DNA from: a virus
Direction: 5' to 3' (one strand)
Virus record (IMG/VR): IMGVR_UViG_3300025154_000349
Location: 1 to 26,554 of that record
Length of the DNA: 26,554 bases
Below are positions 7,567 to 15,451 of this stretch, in pieces (within the stretch, counting starts at the first letter, position 1; the number at the start of each line of letters is the position of its first letter). A program made the translations under genes and the position numbers. The notes below the pieces were generated by a model. The model worked only from the letters and a program-made list of their open reading frames with translations, searched no databases and had not been told where the DNA came from.

Positions 7567-9438
7567 TTAAATTGGCATTGGCATTCCTGGGTTCGGCATC
7601 GGTGCGCCGCCTCCCGTTGGAGCTCCACCCATAGGAGTACCACCCATAGGCATCCCTCCCGGAGCGACACCGGGTACTGGGCCTGTTTGTGGGGGCATTC
7701 CCATCTGGGTTTCTTTCAGAGAGTTAGCTGTTGCCAAGATAGCATCGTCCGGGGTCATACCTTGCTTAACAAGATTAGCATACTGGAACAATACTTGAGA
7801 TACTTGCTCTGTTGCGTCAGTAAGTCTTTGCATACCCATACGCTCAAGCATGAACTCTTTATTAGGAAGGTCTTGCATAGAGAGCCACTCTTCTTCATTA
7901 ATAAGCTGGATAGAGCTACCTTCCTGTTTATATTGCATCTGTTTCTCCATGAGCATATCAGCTTTAGCAGCAATACGCTGTTTAGAATTAGGAAGCTCAG
8001 AGGATACATCGATACGATAGTTAAACAAGGTCTTATTATCAATGTGTGGGAAGTCTACTTCAGAGGTCAACCATTCTGTAGCATTGGGCTTCTGGTAGAA
8101 GTACTTCCTCTTGGGGGAATGTTTAATGAAGTTTGCCATGACTAACTGGGTAAGCTTCATACAGTAGTTCTGGTAGAGTAAGATTTTAGGCGTGTCAATT
8201 GTGGTTACACGATTGAGCATCTCTTCAGTACCACCTGTGGTAATGATAGACCCTGTATCTCTACCTGTATATTTGCGATCAACACCGGTGATCCGCTCAG
8301 AGGCATACTGGAGGGTTTGCTTAAGAGCGGTTAGGGCTACCGGCGTATCTGGAAACTGGTGATAGTAAACAGCTTTGTTTGCATCTCCGGAAACTACGAA
8401 GGTTTTATTTGCTTCATCACCGTGGTCAACAAACGATTTGATGTTGATCCCGGATTGCTGGTTGATAAACTTCGGAGGGTTCTGGTTCTTATACATATTA
8501 GTAAAGGCCAGAGAATCTATGATGTTTGTTACGATAACGTTTGAAAGTATCTTAGCAGGTTCTGATGTTCCGATTAAGGCACCCGCCGGATCATTACAGT
8601 ATAACTCTGCAAAAGGGTAGGAGCTGGGGTAGATATCGTGTTTAGTAGCAAGAATCTCTTCAAAGTTAACTGTATGAATCTCATGGAACTTATTGCCTTC
8701 TTTGATCCAGAATACACACCATAGGTAGTAATCTTTTGCAGCTCCCATAGGAGGAGCTATTGCAAGGTTCGGCACTGAGATACATGGGGTATCTTTATGC
8801 TTAGCTGCATAAGCTGCAAAGGTATCTTTGTAAAGTGGGTTTTCCTCAAAGACCGATTTATGATACCAGTCATAGGTGCAACAGTAACCGGCTGAATCAA
8901 GGTCTGTGGAGAACGGATCACGCATGAACTTCATTGGGTCTACGTTCTTAACCGTTACGTTACCCTGATAGAAGCCATCTCCGGAACCGGCGGTAAGCTC
9001 ATCATTCCAACCTACCTGGGTAAGCCCGAGGTTTAAGAGCGCAGCCCGGTCGCCGGCTTTGAACTGATACATACCTATCTTAGATAGATTCCAGATTTGT
9101 TCTCTGGCAATGTTTAGGTTCATTACGATAGACTTATCCTTCTCGGATGTGGGCTGGATATCTGCGGACTTCATTATAGTATATATAGAAGCAACTAAGT
9201 TACTCTTTACATACGCAATGTCGTTGGTATCCGGGAGCAGTTGGTACTTAGGAAAAGACTGTTTGACAGCTTTCCAGAAATCACCTCTGTCCATCATATC
9301 AAGGAGTCGCATCTTCTTATGCTCAGGACCGTAGTACTGAAGCATGATGTCCCAATACTCTTTAAGCTTGGCTATAGTTGGGAGCTTATTCTCCTTGCTG
9401 TCTTTGTCCTGCTTCTTGGTTTGTTCTAACAGCGCCAT
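7567..9438 (-). CDS. Phage portal protein
   Basis: A 623-aa protein, the usual size for portals of the podovirus/crown-rich type. The N-terminal half contains LKEYWDIMLQYYGPEHKKMR and KYQLLPDTNDIAYVKSNLV. A central region, DPMKFMRDPFSTDLDSAGYC, precedes long helical segments that would form the stem and wing (about 340-560). The C-terminal 45 residues are Met/Gly/Pro-rich low complexity (GGMPMGGTPMGGAPTGGG), as often found at portal ends. It is flanked by large terminase and scaffold, the canonical portal position. It forms the dodecameric DNA-packaging vertex. The call is from size, order and overall pattern. Its start overlaps the preceding 84-aa gene by 53 nt. Confidence 0.82.
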   Translation of the reverse strand: MALLEQTKKQDKDSKENKLPTIAKLKEYWDIMLQYYGPEHKKMRLLDMMDRGDFWKAVKQSFPKYQLLPDTNDIAYVKSNLVASIYTIMKSADIQPTSEKDKSIVMNLNIAREQIWNLSKIGMYQFKAGDRAALLNLGLTQVGWNDELTAGSGDGFYQGNVTVKNVDPMKFMRDPFSTDLDSAGYCCTYDWYHKSVFEENPLYKDTFAAYAAKHKDTPCISVPNLAIAPPMGAAKDYYLWCVFWIKEGNKFHEIHTVNFEEILATKHDIYPSSYPFAELYCNDPAGALIGTSEPAKILSNVIVTNIIDSLAFTNMYKNQNPPKFINQQSGINIKSFVDHGDEANKTFVVSGDANKAVYYHQFPDTPVALTALKQTLQYASERITGVDRKYTGRDTGSIITTGGTEEMLNRVTTIDTPKILLYQNYCMKLTQLVMANFIKHSPKRKYFYQKPNATEWLTSEVDFPHIDNKTLFNYRIDVSSELPNSKQRIAAKADMLMEKQMQYKQEGSSIQLINEEEWLSMQDLPNKEFMLERMGMQRLTDATEQVSQVLFQYANLVKQGMTPDDAILATANSLKETQMGMPPQTGPVPGVAPGGMPMGGTPMGGAPTGGGAPMPNPGMPMPI

Positions 9439-9640
9439 CTACATTCACTCCAATCATATCGTAATATCCTGCTAGTATATTATTAAAGTCTGCTTCAGGG
9501 GTTTGGTCTGTATCTTGCGGAGTTGTTTTAGCTACTATCTGGGGCTGTTCATACTTATGGGAAATCTCAATCTTGAAGGTCTTGTTAAAGGCCATTCCAA
9601 TTGCTACCATTGCTAGGCATACTGCTATGATGATATCCAT
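9386..9640 (-). CDS. Small single-pass membrane protein in the packaging operon
   Basis: An 84-aa protein with an N-terminal hydrophobic segment (MDIIIAVCLAMVAIGMAF, residues 1-18) that could anchor it in the membrane with the polar C-terminus in the cytoplasm, or act as a signal anchor. Its start shares one nucleotide with the stop of the preceding gene (TAATG) and its 3' end overlaps the portal start by 53 nt, so translation is coupled. The function is not recognised. Confidence 0.6.
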   Translation of the reverse strand: MDIIIAVCLAMVAIGMAFNKTFKIEISHKYEQPQIVAKTTPQDTDQTPEADFNNILAGYYDMIGVNVDGAVRTNQEAGQRQQGE

Positions 9641-9903
9641 TATTCATTACCTCGATAAGTCATGTTAGGTTCGGCTGCACCAGATATCAATCTGTTATAT
9701 ACGATATCTGCTTGCATGATCTTGATCTTTAATTCTTTAATATTAAGTTCCTCTGCAAGGGCACATGGGTCATCTTGTTTGGGGTTAACTTTAGGTGAGA
9801 TTTTTTCATGGAGTCTATCGTTAGCCTCTCTAAGAAACCTGATTTCTCTATCTCTGTCATCAATTACACTTAATAAAAATTTCTCTCTGACTTTGTCTCT
9901 CAT
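9640..9903 (-). CDS. Small coiled-coil protein between terminase and portal
   Basis: An 87-aa highly charged protein. Residues 1-35 (RDKVREKFLLSVIDDRDREI...) and 48-70 (LAEELNIKELKIKIMQADIV) have heptad-like spacing and are likely coiled coils. It is encoded directly after the large terminase (12-nt gap) and coupled by TAATG to the next gene. Proteins in this slot are often packaging accessories, but I do not recognise the family. Confidence 0.6.
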   Translation of the reverse strand: MRDKVREKFLLSVIDDRDREIRFLREANDRLHEKISPKVNPKQDDPCALAEELNIKELKIKIMQADIVYNRLISGAAEPNMTYRGNE

Positions 9904-9915
9904 GTTAATTCTCCT

Positions 9916-11568
9916 TTAGAATTCATAATCAACTACGACTCTATCATTGTCCCGGTCTGGTTCGTCGAACAATGTTAGGACGCGATACTCCTCTTCGATA
10001 TCTAGTTCTTCATAGGTCTCACTGATCTTCCTACCACCTGAGTACGCCCCATGTATCAGATTACGAGGATCAGCGGGAAGTTCCATTGTCATCCACTCCA
10101 GACAGTTGATGCAGTGGTTGTTCTTATCTACGGGCTTATCAGAGAACCCGTCATTAATATCTGATTGACTTGCAAATTTGTAACTCTTTAGTTCCTTTAC
10201 AAGAACCGGGCAGGTCTCCCCATATATCCGTATCTTGCCTGATTCAAGATAGGTATTGAGGCGGTATATCCTTGCATCTAGGTTGATATGCCCTGGTTTA
10301 AAGACCAACCCGTAGTCTATGAAGTGATCTGCCAGGGTTTTCTTGTCATAATCCCGCTTAGGTGCGGATTTTGGGTCTATTAATGGCTGACATACCCAGT
10401 TACCCGGGGGGATATCCTTGGCTCCCTCGTGAAATAGCTTAGCTAGTTCTTCAACTGACTTGTTATTTGTAACGATTTCCTTATATATAACAAGGAGGTT
10501 CTCTTTTTCGTCTATTGCCCCGAAGAGGAAGACCGAATTATCTGCAAGACCGTAGTCAAAGGCCACTATCCTACGCCATCTCTTCTCAGGCTCCTGGGCT
10601 TTTACCACATATTTCATAGCACTGGGGTAAATCAACCCCTCTGCGTATAGGAAGCTACCGTGTATGAACTTATTTATCCACCATGCCGGCCTATTTTTCT
10701 TAAGAGAGTCTAGGAAGTTAGGTGGAAGGTACTGATTAGCGTCTGATGCTGTGATATGGCTTGAGATATCTTTATCTCGTTCTGTTTCTAAGATTGCGAA
10801 CTTGTCTAAGACCTTACCATGTTTGTGTATTTCGTCGGAGTAGTCCAGTAAATCTGTTTTAATCCAACCCGGGTCCGGATTTGACTCCGAAATTCCCTTA
10901 CACCAGTCATGGTCTATGACCGGAACGAGCTCACCTTCTGTAGTCTTATGATAAACGATATCGCCATTTTCATCTAAGAGCGGTGTAGTAGCAGCTAAAG
11001 ACCTGAGACGAGCTTTTAACTGGATGTAGGCTTCCGGTTTGATTTCAGAAGCCTCTACCGCAACCCACATGCTTAGCGTATATGACCGGATTTTACCGGC
11101 ATCATCAAACGGACGGTACATTACCCTATGCCCATTAACGAAATTCACATGTTGCTTTTGAGCTGACCAGTCGGCTATGAACTCTTCAGGTATGTCTGCC
11201 TCTATATCCCGTTTAATAGTAGCCTCATACTGTGACGCAACGTTCGCGCCTATTAGGGTATTACCCTTGGGCGTAAGGAAAATGTGTTTGAAGACCTCTT
11301 CCCGGGATGTGTAGGTTTTGCCTGAGCCATAACCGCCAAAGTTACCTACTATGCGATGTGGGTCACGGTGAACGGCTGCCTGATGAGCCTGAGGTACATA
11401 GGTATTGATGTAGGTATTACATCTTGTACACTCACGCCAAAACTCTGACGGTGCTCCTGAGTGAGACTTCGAGATTTCAGTTACCGACCCGCAACGTGGG
11501 CAGTGGGTGAAATCACGACGTAGCTTTTTGGTTTCTAAGCTTGTCGGAGTTTCTCTTGATAATGGCAT
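9916..11568 (-). CDS. terL: Terminase large subunit
   Basis: A 550-aa protein that packages DNA at the portal. An N-terminal zinc-ribbon-like segment has CPRC (C23, C26) and CTRC (C47, C50). The ATPase Walker A motif is NFGGYGSGKT (76-85), and a Walker B-like strand ending in acidic residues is MWVAVEASE (167-175). The C-terminal nuclease begins at VAFDYGLADNSVFLFGAID (about residue 340), with the catalytic Asp pattern of RNase H-fold terminase nucleases. The start at 11568 is fixed by GGAGG 6 nt upstream and overlaps the preceding gene by 56 nt. The extra N-terminal zinc ribbon is a notable addition to the basic family layout. Confidence 0.93.
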   Translation of the reverse strand: MPLSRETPTSLETKKLRRDFTHCPRCGSVTEISKSHSGAPSEFWRECTRCNTYINTYVPQAHQAAVHRDPHRIVGNFGGYGSGKTYTSREEVFKHIFLTPKGNTLIGANVASQYEATIKRDIEADIPEEFIADWSAQKQHVNFVNGHRVMYRPFDDAGKIRSYTLSMWVAVEASEIKPEAYIQLKARLRSLAATTPLLDENGDIVYHKTTEGELVPVIDHDWCKGISESNPDPGWIKTDLLDYSDEIHKHGKVLDKFAILETERDKDISSHITASDANQYLPPNFLDSLKKNRPAWWINKFIHGSFLYAEGLIYPSAMKYVVKAQEPEKRWRRIVAFDYGLADNSVFLFGAIDEKENLLVIYKEIVTNNKSVEELAKLFHEGAKDIPPGNWVCQPLIDPKSAPKRDYDKKTLADHFIDYGLVFKPGHINLDARIYRLNTYLESGKIRIYGETCPVLVKELKSYKFASQSDINDGFSDKPVDKNNHCINCLEWMTMELPADPRNLIHGAYSGGRKISETYEELDIEEEYRVLTLFDEPDRDNDRVVVDYEF

Positions 11569-11857
11569 TCTCTGCCTCCAATATTGCGTCTACTGTGAGG
11601 TGAGGACGCATTTCAATTTCAGGTGCGAACATGTTTAAGGTAGAAGATGCTACGGCGTTGTATTTATCATAGAGGTCTTCTTTAACCTCAACCTTCGCTT
11701 CTTCCGGGGCATTCTTTACAATGGATAGCATTGCGGTAAGGATTGCGATATTGGTAGCTTCAAGAAACTCCGTAAAAGTAATCGGGTTTTTGTGAGATAC
11801 CTTCACAAGATTATCCTTAATATTAAAGTAAATTTGGTTGTCTTTTATGTTTGACAT
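11513..11857 (-). CDS. Possible terminase small subunit
   Basis: A 114-aa, mostly helical and acidic protein; first gene of the late minus-strand operon, directly downstream of a sigma-70-type promoter. The coding region overlaps the large terminase by 56 nt, a common small/large terminase arrangement. Residues 20-55 are helical and the end (EAENAIIKRNSDKLRNQK) is basic. No helix-turn-helix is obvious to me, so the small-terminase call rests on position, size and overlap only. Confidence 0.5.
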   Translation of the reverse strand: MSNIKDNQIYFNIKDNLVKVSHKNPITFTEFLEATNIAILTAMLSIVKNAPEEAKVEVKEDLYDKYNAVASSTLNMFAPEIEMRPHLTVDAILEAENAIIKRNSDKLRNQKATS

Positions 11858-12153
11858 TTTGATCGTACCCCCATGGAATTATTTTAGCATAATTTTCCAG
11901 AAAAGACAATAGGCTCATTTAAATTTCAACTTTATCATTTTAAAAAATTTGATCAAATTGTTTAGGGGGAAGGGGAGGTAAGTTTAGGAAGGAGGTATTT
12001 TTATTTGTTTACTAGAAAAATTAAAAGAAGAAGAGATTCTTAATATATTATATATATCGTATATACCTTTATGAGCAAATTTTAAACCCTACCCCCTACC
12101 TTACTGCACACAGTAGTGTTTAAGTTTGTATCTAATACACAGGAGGCAATACA
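11858..12153. other. Divergent intergenic region between late and early arms
   Basis: No convincing gene. Besides the late promoter (11881-11909) it holds a perfect 14-bp palindrome AATTTGATCAAATT (11946-11959), a purine-rich tract with two AGGAGG-like sites (11970-11996), and an AT-rich run (12040-12065). A clear consensus promoter for the early plus-strand genes is not visible; the palindrome is a possible operator at the divergence point. Confidence 0.6.
11881..11909 (-). promoter_or_regulatory. Sigma-70 promoter of the terminase-portal operon
   Basis: Minus strand: TTGTCT (plus 11904-11909), a 17-nt spacer ending in TATGC, then TAAAAT (plus 11881-11886). The TG one base before the -10 makes it an extended -10 promoter. 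The -10 element ends 23 nt upstream of the first late gene, giving a short leader of roughly 18 nt. Confidence 0.75.
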
Positions 12154-12351
12154 ATGAACAGCAACATGACAAGGTACTTGGCAAGACTACTCACAGGTAA
12201 GACAACAGCCAGCTTCACAGTACTAGACGAGTACGAAGTGTACAGAGGCACAACCGGATGGACCATCAGAGACATGGACCTAGACATGGTAGTAACACAC
12301 GGACTCAGATCAGACGAAGTAGTTAAGTTCTTCAACTCACTGGCAGCATAA
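12154..12351 (+). CDS. Small early phage protein, unknown
   Basis: A 65-aa protein, first clear gene of the plus-strand early block, starting after CAGGAGGC. The sequence is a mix of helical N-terminus (MTRYLARLLTGKTT) and a beta-prone centre (SFTVLDEYEVYRGTTGWTIRD), ending in a short helix (DEVVKFFNSLAA). This could be a small alpha/beta regulator or host-takeover protein, but no family is recognised. A 28-aa gene follows it. Confidence 0.65.
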   Translation: MNSNMTRYLARLLTGKTTASFTVLDEYEVYRGTTGWTIRDMDLDMVVTHGLRSDEVVKFFNSLAA

Positions 12352-12371
12352 CACACAAAGGAGGCAACATC

Positions 12372-12458
12372 ATGTACGAGAACGGGAACATCATAGTAGT
12401 ATTCATTCTAATTGGACTTTTGTATCTTAAGTCAAGAAACATCCGGAGAATTAGGTAG
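12372..12458 (+). CDS. 28-aa single-pass membrane peptide
   Basis: ATG follows GGAGGCAACATC and encodes a peptide with hydrophobic residues 7-19 (IIVVFILIGLLYL) and a basic tail (KSRNIRRIR), the classic positive-inside profile of a tiny inner-membrane protein. The ribosome site resembles that of the preceding gene (GGAGGCAA). The function is unknown. Confidence 0.5.
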   Translation: MYENGNIIVVFILIGLLYLKSRNIRRIR

Positions 12459-12567
12459 GCACATAGGGTGCTCGTATTACACTCATTGAAAGGAGTGATG
12501 CTTATGTCCTGATATACCGTAGTATAAATTACCGGTAGTTAACTAAATCACACAGGAGGAATAAACC

Positions 12568-13839
12568 ATGTACGTTGTAAAACACGTTAGTGGAATCCTG
12601 GAGTCTGACTCAATATGGTTCATTAATATGTTCATGTTGAAGAAGAAGAGTGCTGTAGGAGCAAAAGTTGTGTATGACCTTAAAGAAGAACTACAGGCAT
12701 ATACAGACTCAGCACCAAGTCTCATTAGAGTATACGCAGTATCCAGTGTTGCCCAAAGCTTCACAGGAGTACTAGGTATGTTCAGTGCTCGTGGCACAGC
12801 TATTGAGATGATCTCACCAGACAACAGAAGATTCCGGATTGAAAACAAGTATCCTAAAGATTGGTTAGGGTACTATTATGCACCATTTGCACTGGAAGAT
12901 TTCCCTGATTGGGACGGTTGTACGAATCCTCAACTCATAGACCTCGTTAAGAACTATAACGATTATATGCGTAGTGTTGTATTCAATCAGCCTAAAGATT
13001 GGGGATATCTAGAGAAGTTCTATAGGTTATTCGTGTTAAAATGCAGGGAAATAGGCATAACAACCTCAACACCCAGCGCGAAAGTCAACACGGAAATCTA
13101 TTACAACGATATCTACGAGCGAGACATTGCAGCTAAAACATTCCTTGATCCAATATCAGGCAGAACCACTTATCTAACACCGGCAGAAATAGCAGAACTC
13201 AGAGATAATGGCCCTGTCTATGAGAGGAATTACCCTATGTTGGCTAGAAAACTTAGCTTCTGGAAGACCCGTAGTGGATGTGCTCAATTCAGTGAGAGGT
13301 TATTCGGATTCGATAAGGATCATGCAGCCTCTGCTCAATTCTATGCTTATTCATCAGAACGTTACAAAGACTCCAAGCAGAAAAGAGCGGAAGCAAGAGA
13401 TAACCAGGAACGAAATGCGCTCTATGCAGCAAGCATTAAGCGAATATTTAAGGACGAAGACCAACCCGATAACTTCTATATTCCAGCCGTCTTTAAATTA
13501 GAGTCTAGACCAGAGGTAGTAGAGCCGTCTGAAGGTATGTTGTTAGACACTTATGAAGAATATTCATGGTTCACTCAACACACCGGAGCTGTTCTATTAG
13601 AGACCACGGAAGGTCAAAGCTATGTAGAAACAGAAGAAGACTTGTTCAACTGTGACTACAAGAGATGCCCTGAATGTGGCTCAGTCTACAAGATAACCGA
13701 GGGTTGCTATGATACAGAGTATGACATATATCATGAGTACCCAGTCCAGTTTGTGAACTACGAAGATGCACTATCAGCGGCTGACGAAAAACAGCTAGCA
13801 AAACTAATGGGAAAAAGGAGATATACAGATGGCGATTAA
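12568..13839 (+). CDS. 423-aa early protein with C-terminal CPxCG motif, unknown
   Basis: A 423-aa soluble protein starting after CAGGAGG. No family is recognised. The N-terminal 90 residues look alpha/beta. Residues 95-260 are rich in aromatic and charged residues (YYYAPFALEDFPDWDGC). Residues 262-300 are strongly charged and helical (RYKDSKQKRAEARDNQERN). Near the end CPECGSVYKITEGC (about 366-379) could hold a metal or be half of a zinc ribbon. Its 3' end overlaps the macro-domain gene by 11 nt, so the two are translationally coupled and may share a pathway. Confidence 0.65.
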   Translation: MYVVKHVSGILESDSIWFINMFMLKKKSAVGAKVVYDLKEELQAYTDSAPSLIRVYAVSSVAQSFTGVLGMFSARGTAIEMISPDNRRFRIENKYPKDWLGYYYAPFALEDFPDWDGCTNPQLIDLVKNYNDYMRSVVFNQPKDWGYLEKFYRLFVLKCREIGITTSTPSAKVNTEIYYNDIYERDIAAKTFLDPISGRTTYLTPAEIAELRDNGPVYERNYPMLARKLSFWKTRSGCAQFSERLFGFDKDHAASAQFYAYSSERYKDSKQKRAEARDNQERNALYAASIKRIFKDEDQPDNFYIPAVFKLESRPEVVEPSEGMLLDTYEEYSWFTQHTGAVLLETTEGQSYVETEEDLFNCDYKRCPECGSVYKITEGCYDTEYDIYHEYPVQFVNYEDALSAADEKQLAKLMGKRRYTDGD

Positions 13840-14479
13840 AGACACACAAAAAGCTAAGTTGGATTCACTGGTTGCCGATTACAAAATAACCGTGGACTTC
13901 GACAAAATTACAACTGCTCCCAAGGCAGATGCTAAGATCATTGAGATTTTAGATGCAATCATATCCGGTAAGGTCAGAACCAGGGCTCAGGCAGCTGTAG
14001 ATGCTAAAGGACTAACCGAAGTCTATGGCAACGCTTGGAAACTTCTGGAGACAGGAGATTACACCGCGCTCTGCATACTCACTAACGGCTCAGTCAATAA
14101 GTACGGCGAAGCAGTTATGGGTAGAGGCATTGCCTACGAAGCTACCTGGAAGATACAGGGCATTCAAGCTATACTCGGTGCTAAGATCAAAGAGTCTGGT
14201 CACATTGTCAGGCCTATCTGCAAGTACAAGGATAAGATGTTGGTATCCTTCCCGACTAAGATCACCTGGAATACCGATGCCGATCTCGATCTCATCAAGA
14301 GGTCCTGCGTACAACTCATGGAGAAGCTTACACCGACTTCAAAAGTGTTGCTTCCCAGACCTGGATGCGGTAATGGCAAGCTCGATTGGGCTATTGTCAA
14401 AGAAGCTATCAAACCGTTATTAGATAGCAGAGTCACCATAGTGGCTTACGAGAAAGACCAGCCGGTAGTTATAGGCTAA
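13829..14479 (+). CDS. Macro-domain protein (ADP-ribose binding or hydrolysing)
   Basis: A 216-aa protein. Residues 1-75 are a helical N-terminal extension. Residues 80-212 fit a macro domain: the strand CILTNGSVNKYGEAVMGRGIA (split here as CILTNGSVN and KYGEAVMGRGIA, 82-102) forms the first ligand loop, with an Asn after the strand and a Gly-rich turn. LPRPGCGNGKLDW (175-187) forms the second, phosphate-binding loop. KVLLP and VTIVAY are core strands. Macro domains bind ADP-ribose and many remove it from proteins, RNA or 1''-phosphate. In a phage this could reverse host ADP-ribosylation or process NAD-derived signals; which one is not shown by the sequence. Confidence 0.8.
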   Translation: MAIKDTQKAKLDSLVADYKITVDFDKITTAPKADAKIIEILDAIISGKVRTRAQAAVDAKGLTEVYGNAWKLLETGDYTALCILTNGSVNKYGEAVMGRGIAYEATWKIQGIQAILGAKIKESGHIVRPICKYKDKMLVSFPTKITWNTDADLDLIKRSCVQLMEKLTPTSKVLLPRPGCGNGKLDWAIVKEAIKPLLDSRVTIVAYEKDQPVVIG

Positions 14480-14499
14480 ATTAAAATCACTGGCAGAGT

Positions 14500-14522
14500 G
14501 AGAGGGACTCCACATCCCTCTC
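14500..14522 (+). terminator. Stem-loop after the macro-domain gene
   Basis: GAGAGGGA (14500-14507) and TCCCTCTC (14515-14522) form a perfect 8-bp stem with a 7-nt loop, 20 nt past the stop codon. There is no U-tract, so it is either a weak terminator or an mRNA 3' stabilising hairpin. Confidence 0.5.
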
Positions 14523-14546
14523 TATGTGGTGGTTATAGGAGGTATC

Positions 14547-14630
14547 ATGCACATCTTATTACTAATCTTATTTCTTTTCTATCGCAGCTGTTGCAGTCGC
14601 ACAGGCGACAAGCACACTACAATTTGTTAA
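14547..14630 (+). CDS. 27-aa hydrophobic peptide
   Basis: ATG with an ideal TAGGAGG site 6 nt upstream encodes MHILLLILFLFYRSCCS and then a polar tail (RTGDKHTTIC). The first 12 residues form a short membrane segment, followed by Arg and a CC pair. It could be a small membrane peptide or a leader; it sits alone just before the AT-rich region. Confidence 0.4.
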   Translation: MHILLLILFLFYRSCCSRTGDKHTTIC

Positions 14631-14637
14631 AATTTAC

Positions 14638-14770
14638 CATTTATACTTACAGTATATATCTATATATTATATATATTATATTATATTATTATTTATATAT
14701 TTATTAATATTATTATGTATATTTATACATTTTCATTTTTTTCAAATTTGTGTTTTTTTTAAAATTTTTT
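14638..14770. repeat. Very AT-rich low-complexity tract (possible unwinding element)
   Basis: About 130 bp made almost only of A and T, with alternating TATATA units and long T runs. It contains no gene and lies immediately upstream of four iteron-like repeats. The pairing of an easily melted tract with iterons is the usual layout of initiator-dependent replication origins; that role is inferred. Confidence 0.55.
14716..14729. promoter_or_regulatory. Operator-like palindrome, TGTATATTTATACA
   Basis: A perfect TGTATA-TT-TATACA inverted repeat inside the AT-rich tract, identical to the site at 15004 and near-identical to those at 7440-7504. Repetition in otherwise unrelated contexts suggests a protein-binding site. 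Confidence 0.55.
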
Positions 14771-14808
14771 TTTGGACTCTTCAAAATAGACTACTTTATT
14801 TCTCCCAA

Positions 14809-14930
14809 GTAGAACAAAAACTTTCACTTTGGTAGAACAAAAACGTTCTCACATCAAAATATGCCTTGAGAAAGAAATTATTCTACCACGGGGAACAAAA
14901 ACTTTCTACTTTGGGGAACAAAAAGTAGTA
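14809..14930. repeat. Iteron-like repeats, GNNGAACAAAAAC x4
   Basis: Four direct copies: GTAGAACAAAAACTTTC (14809), GTAGAACAAAAACGTTC (14832), GGGGAACAAAAACTTTC (14890) and GGGGAACAAAAAGTAG (14913). They form two pairs, each with a start-to-start distance of 23 nt; the pairs start 81 nt apart. Inverted GGTAGAATAA lies between the pairs (14877-14886). Regular spacing near two helical turns is typical of iterons or cooperative operators. It is not a CRISPR array: the units are too short and lack constant spacers. Confidence 0.7.
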
Positions 14931-15003
14931 ACTTTTGACTGTTTCAAAAATTACAAAATCAAAAATCGGCCTTTTTACCCTTATGTATAAACGATGCATA
15001 GAC

Positions 15004-15017
15004 TGTATATTTATACA
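15004..15017. promoter_or_regulatory. Operator-like palindrome next to the first 23-nt promoter element
   Basis: TGTATATTTATACA, identical to the site at 14716. It ends only 6 nt before the 23-nt element at 15024-15046, so a bound protein could repress or activate that promoter. It links this early gene to the capsid promoter, whose spacer carries a variant of the same site. Confidence 0.6.
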
Positions 15018-15023
15018 TTTTAA

Positions 15024-15046
15024 TAAAAAGTATTTATTATTTGTGT
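15024..15046 (+). promoter_or_regulatory. 23-nt phage promoter-like element, copy A
   Basis: TAAAAAGTATTT then ATTATTTGTGT. It is the first of five gap-free copies of a 23-nt element (consensus TAAAAARTAGTT then ATANWTWGTGT), each 24-58 nt upstream of an early gene start. This copy is the most divergent and precedes the 96-aa gene by 32 nt. Confidence 0.7.
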
Positions 15047-15078
15047 TATAAAAATATTTTGAGAGGAGTATCGCTATC

Positions 15079-15369
15079 ATGGTTAGTACTTTCTATAATC
15101 CAGTTTTAGGCAAAGTCTCTAAAGTCAACAACACACAATCAGAAGTCCTCATCACCTTGGACGGAGACACCGAAGTTTATGTAGTCTCTATTCCAAAAAC
15201 AAAACGTTATCCCTTTATCAGAGGTATGACTGAGATCGAACTTCAACTCGGTTGCTCATTCGCCTTTGACATCGAACCATCACCAATGCTAGAGTTTCTT
15301 CAGAGCAAAAAGCCAACCCTGCTGCTGAGGTCTCCATTCATTAACCTTGTATCATCCAGATCGTACTGA
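15079..15369 (+). CDS. 96-aa early protein, unknown
   Basis: Start after GAGAGGAG. The first 60 residues are beta-rich (VSTFYNPVLGKVSKVNN, SEVLITLDGDTEVYVVSIP) and could be a small barrel such as an OB or SH3-like fold; the last 35 are less ordered. It has its own promoter-like element and an operator-like palindrome upstream and lies next to the iteron region, which would fit a replication or regulatory role. No family is recognised. Confidence 0.6.
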   Translation: MVSTFYNPVLGKVSKVNNTQSEVLITLDGDTEVYVVSIPKTKRYPFIRGMTEIELQLGCSFAFDIEPSPMLEFLQSKKPTLLLRSPFINLVSSRSY

Positions 15370-15382
15370 TTCCGCTTTGAAA

Positions 15383-15405
15383 TAAAAAGTAGTTATAGTT
15401 TGTGT
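15383..15405 (+). promoter_or_regulatory. 23-nt phage promoter-like element, copy B
   Basis: TAAAAAGTAGTT then ATAGTTTGTGT, 46 nt upstream of the 157-aa gene at 15452. It matches the consensus at every conserved position, and it is followed by an A-rich ATAAAAAATATT stretch, as in the other copies. Confidence 0.8.
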
Positions 15406-15451
15406 ATAAAAAATATTTGTGTAGCGTTTCGACGCAGAAATGGAGTGTATC

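Noticed and set aside
12004-12075. Small ORF with an ATT start after AGGAGG (23 residues, Glu/Lys/Leu-rich)
   Set aside because: Too short and too AT-biased to support; the AGGAGG lies in a purine-rich tract that occurs several times in this region.
14809-14930. CRISPR-like array
   Set aside because: Repeats are about 13-17 nt, vary in sequence, and are separated by 6-10 nt or one long interval; there are no spacers of constant length and no cas genes.
14935-14963. TTGACT as a -35 box near the iterons
   Set aside because: No TATAAT-like -10 occurs 16-18 nt downstream (ATCAAA instead).
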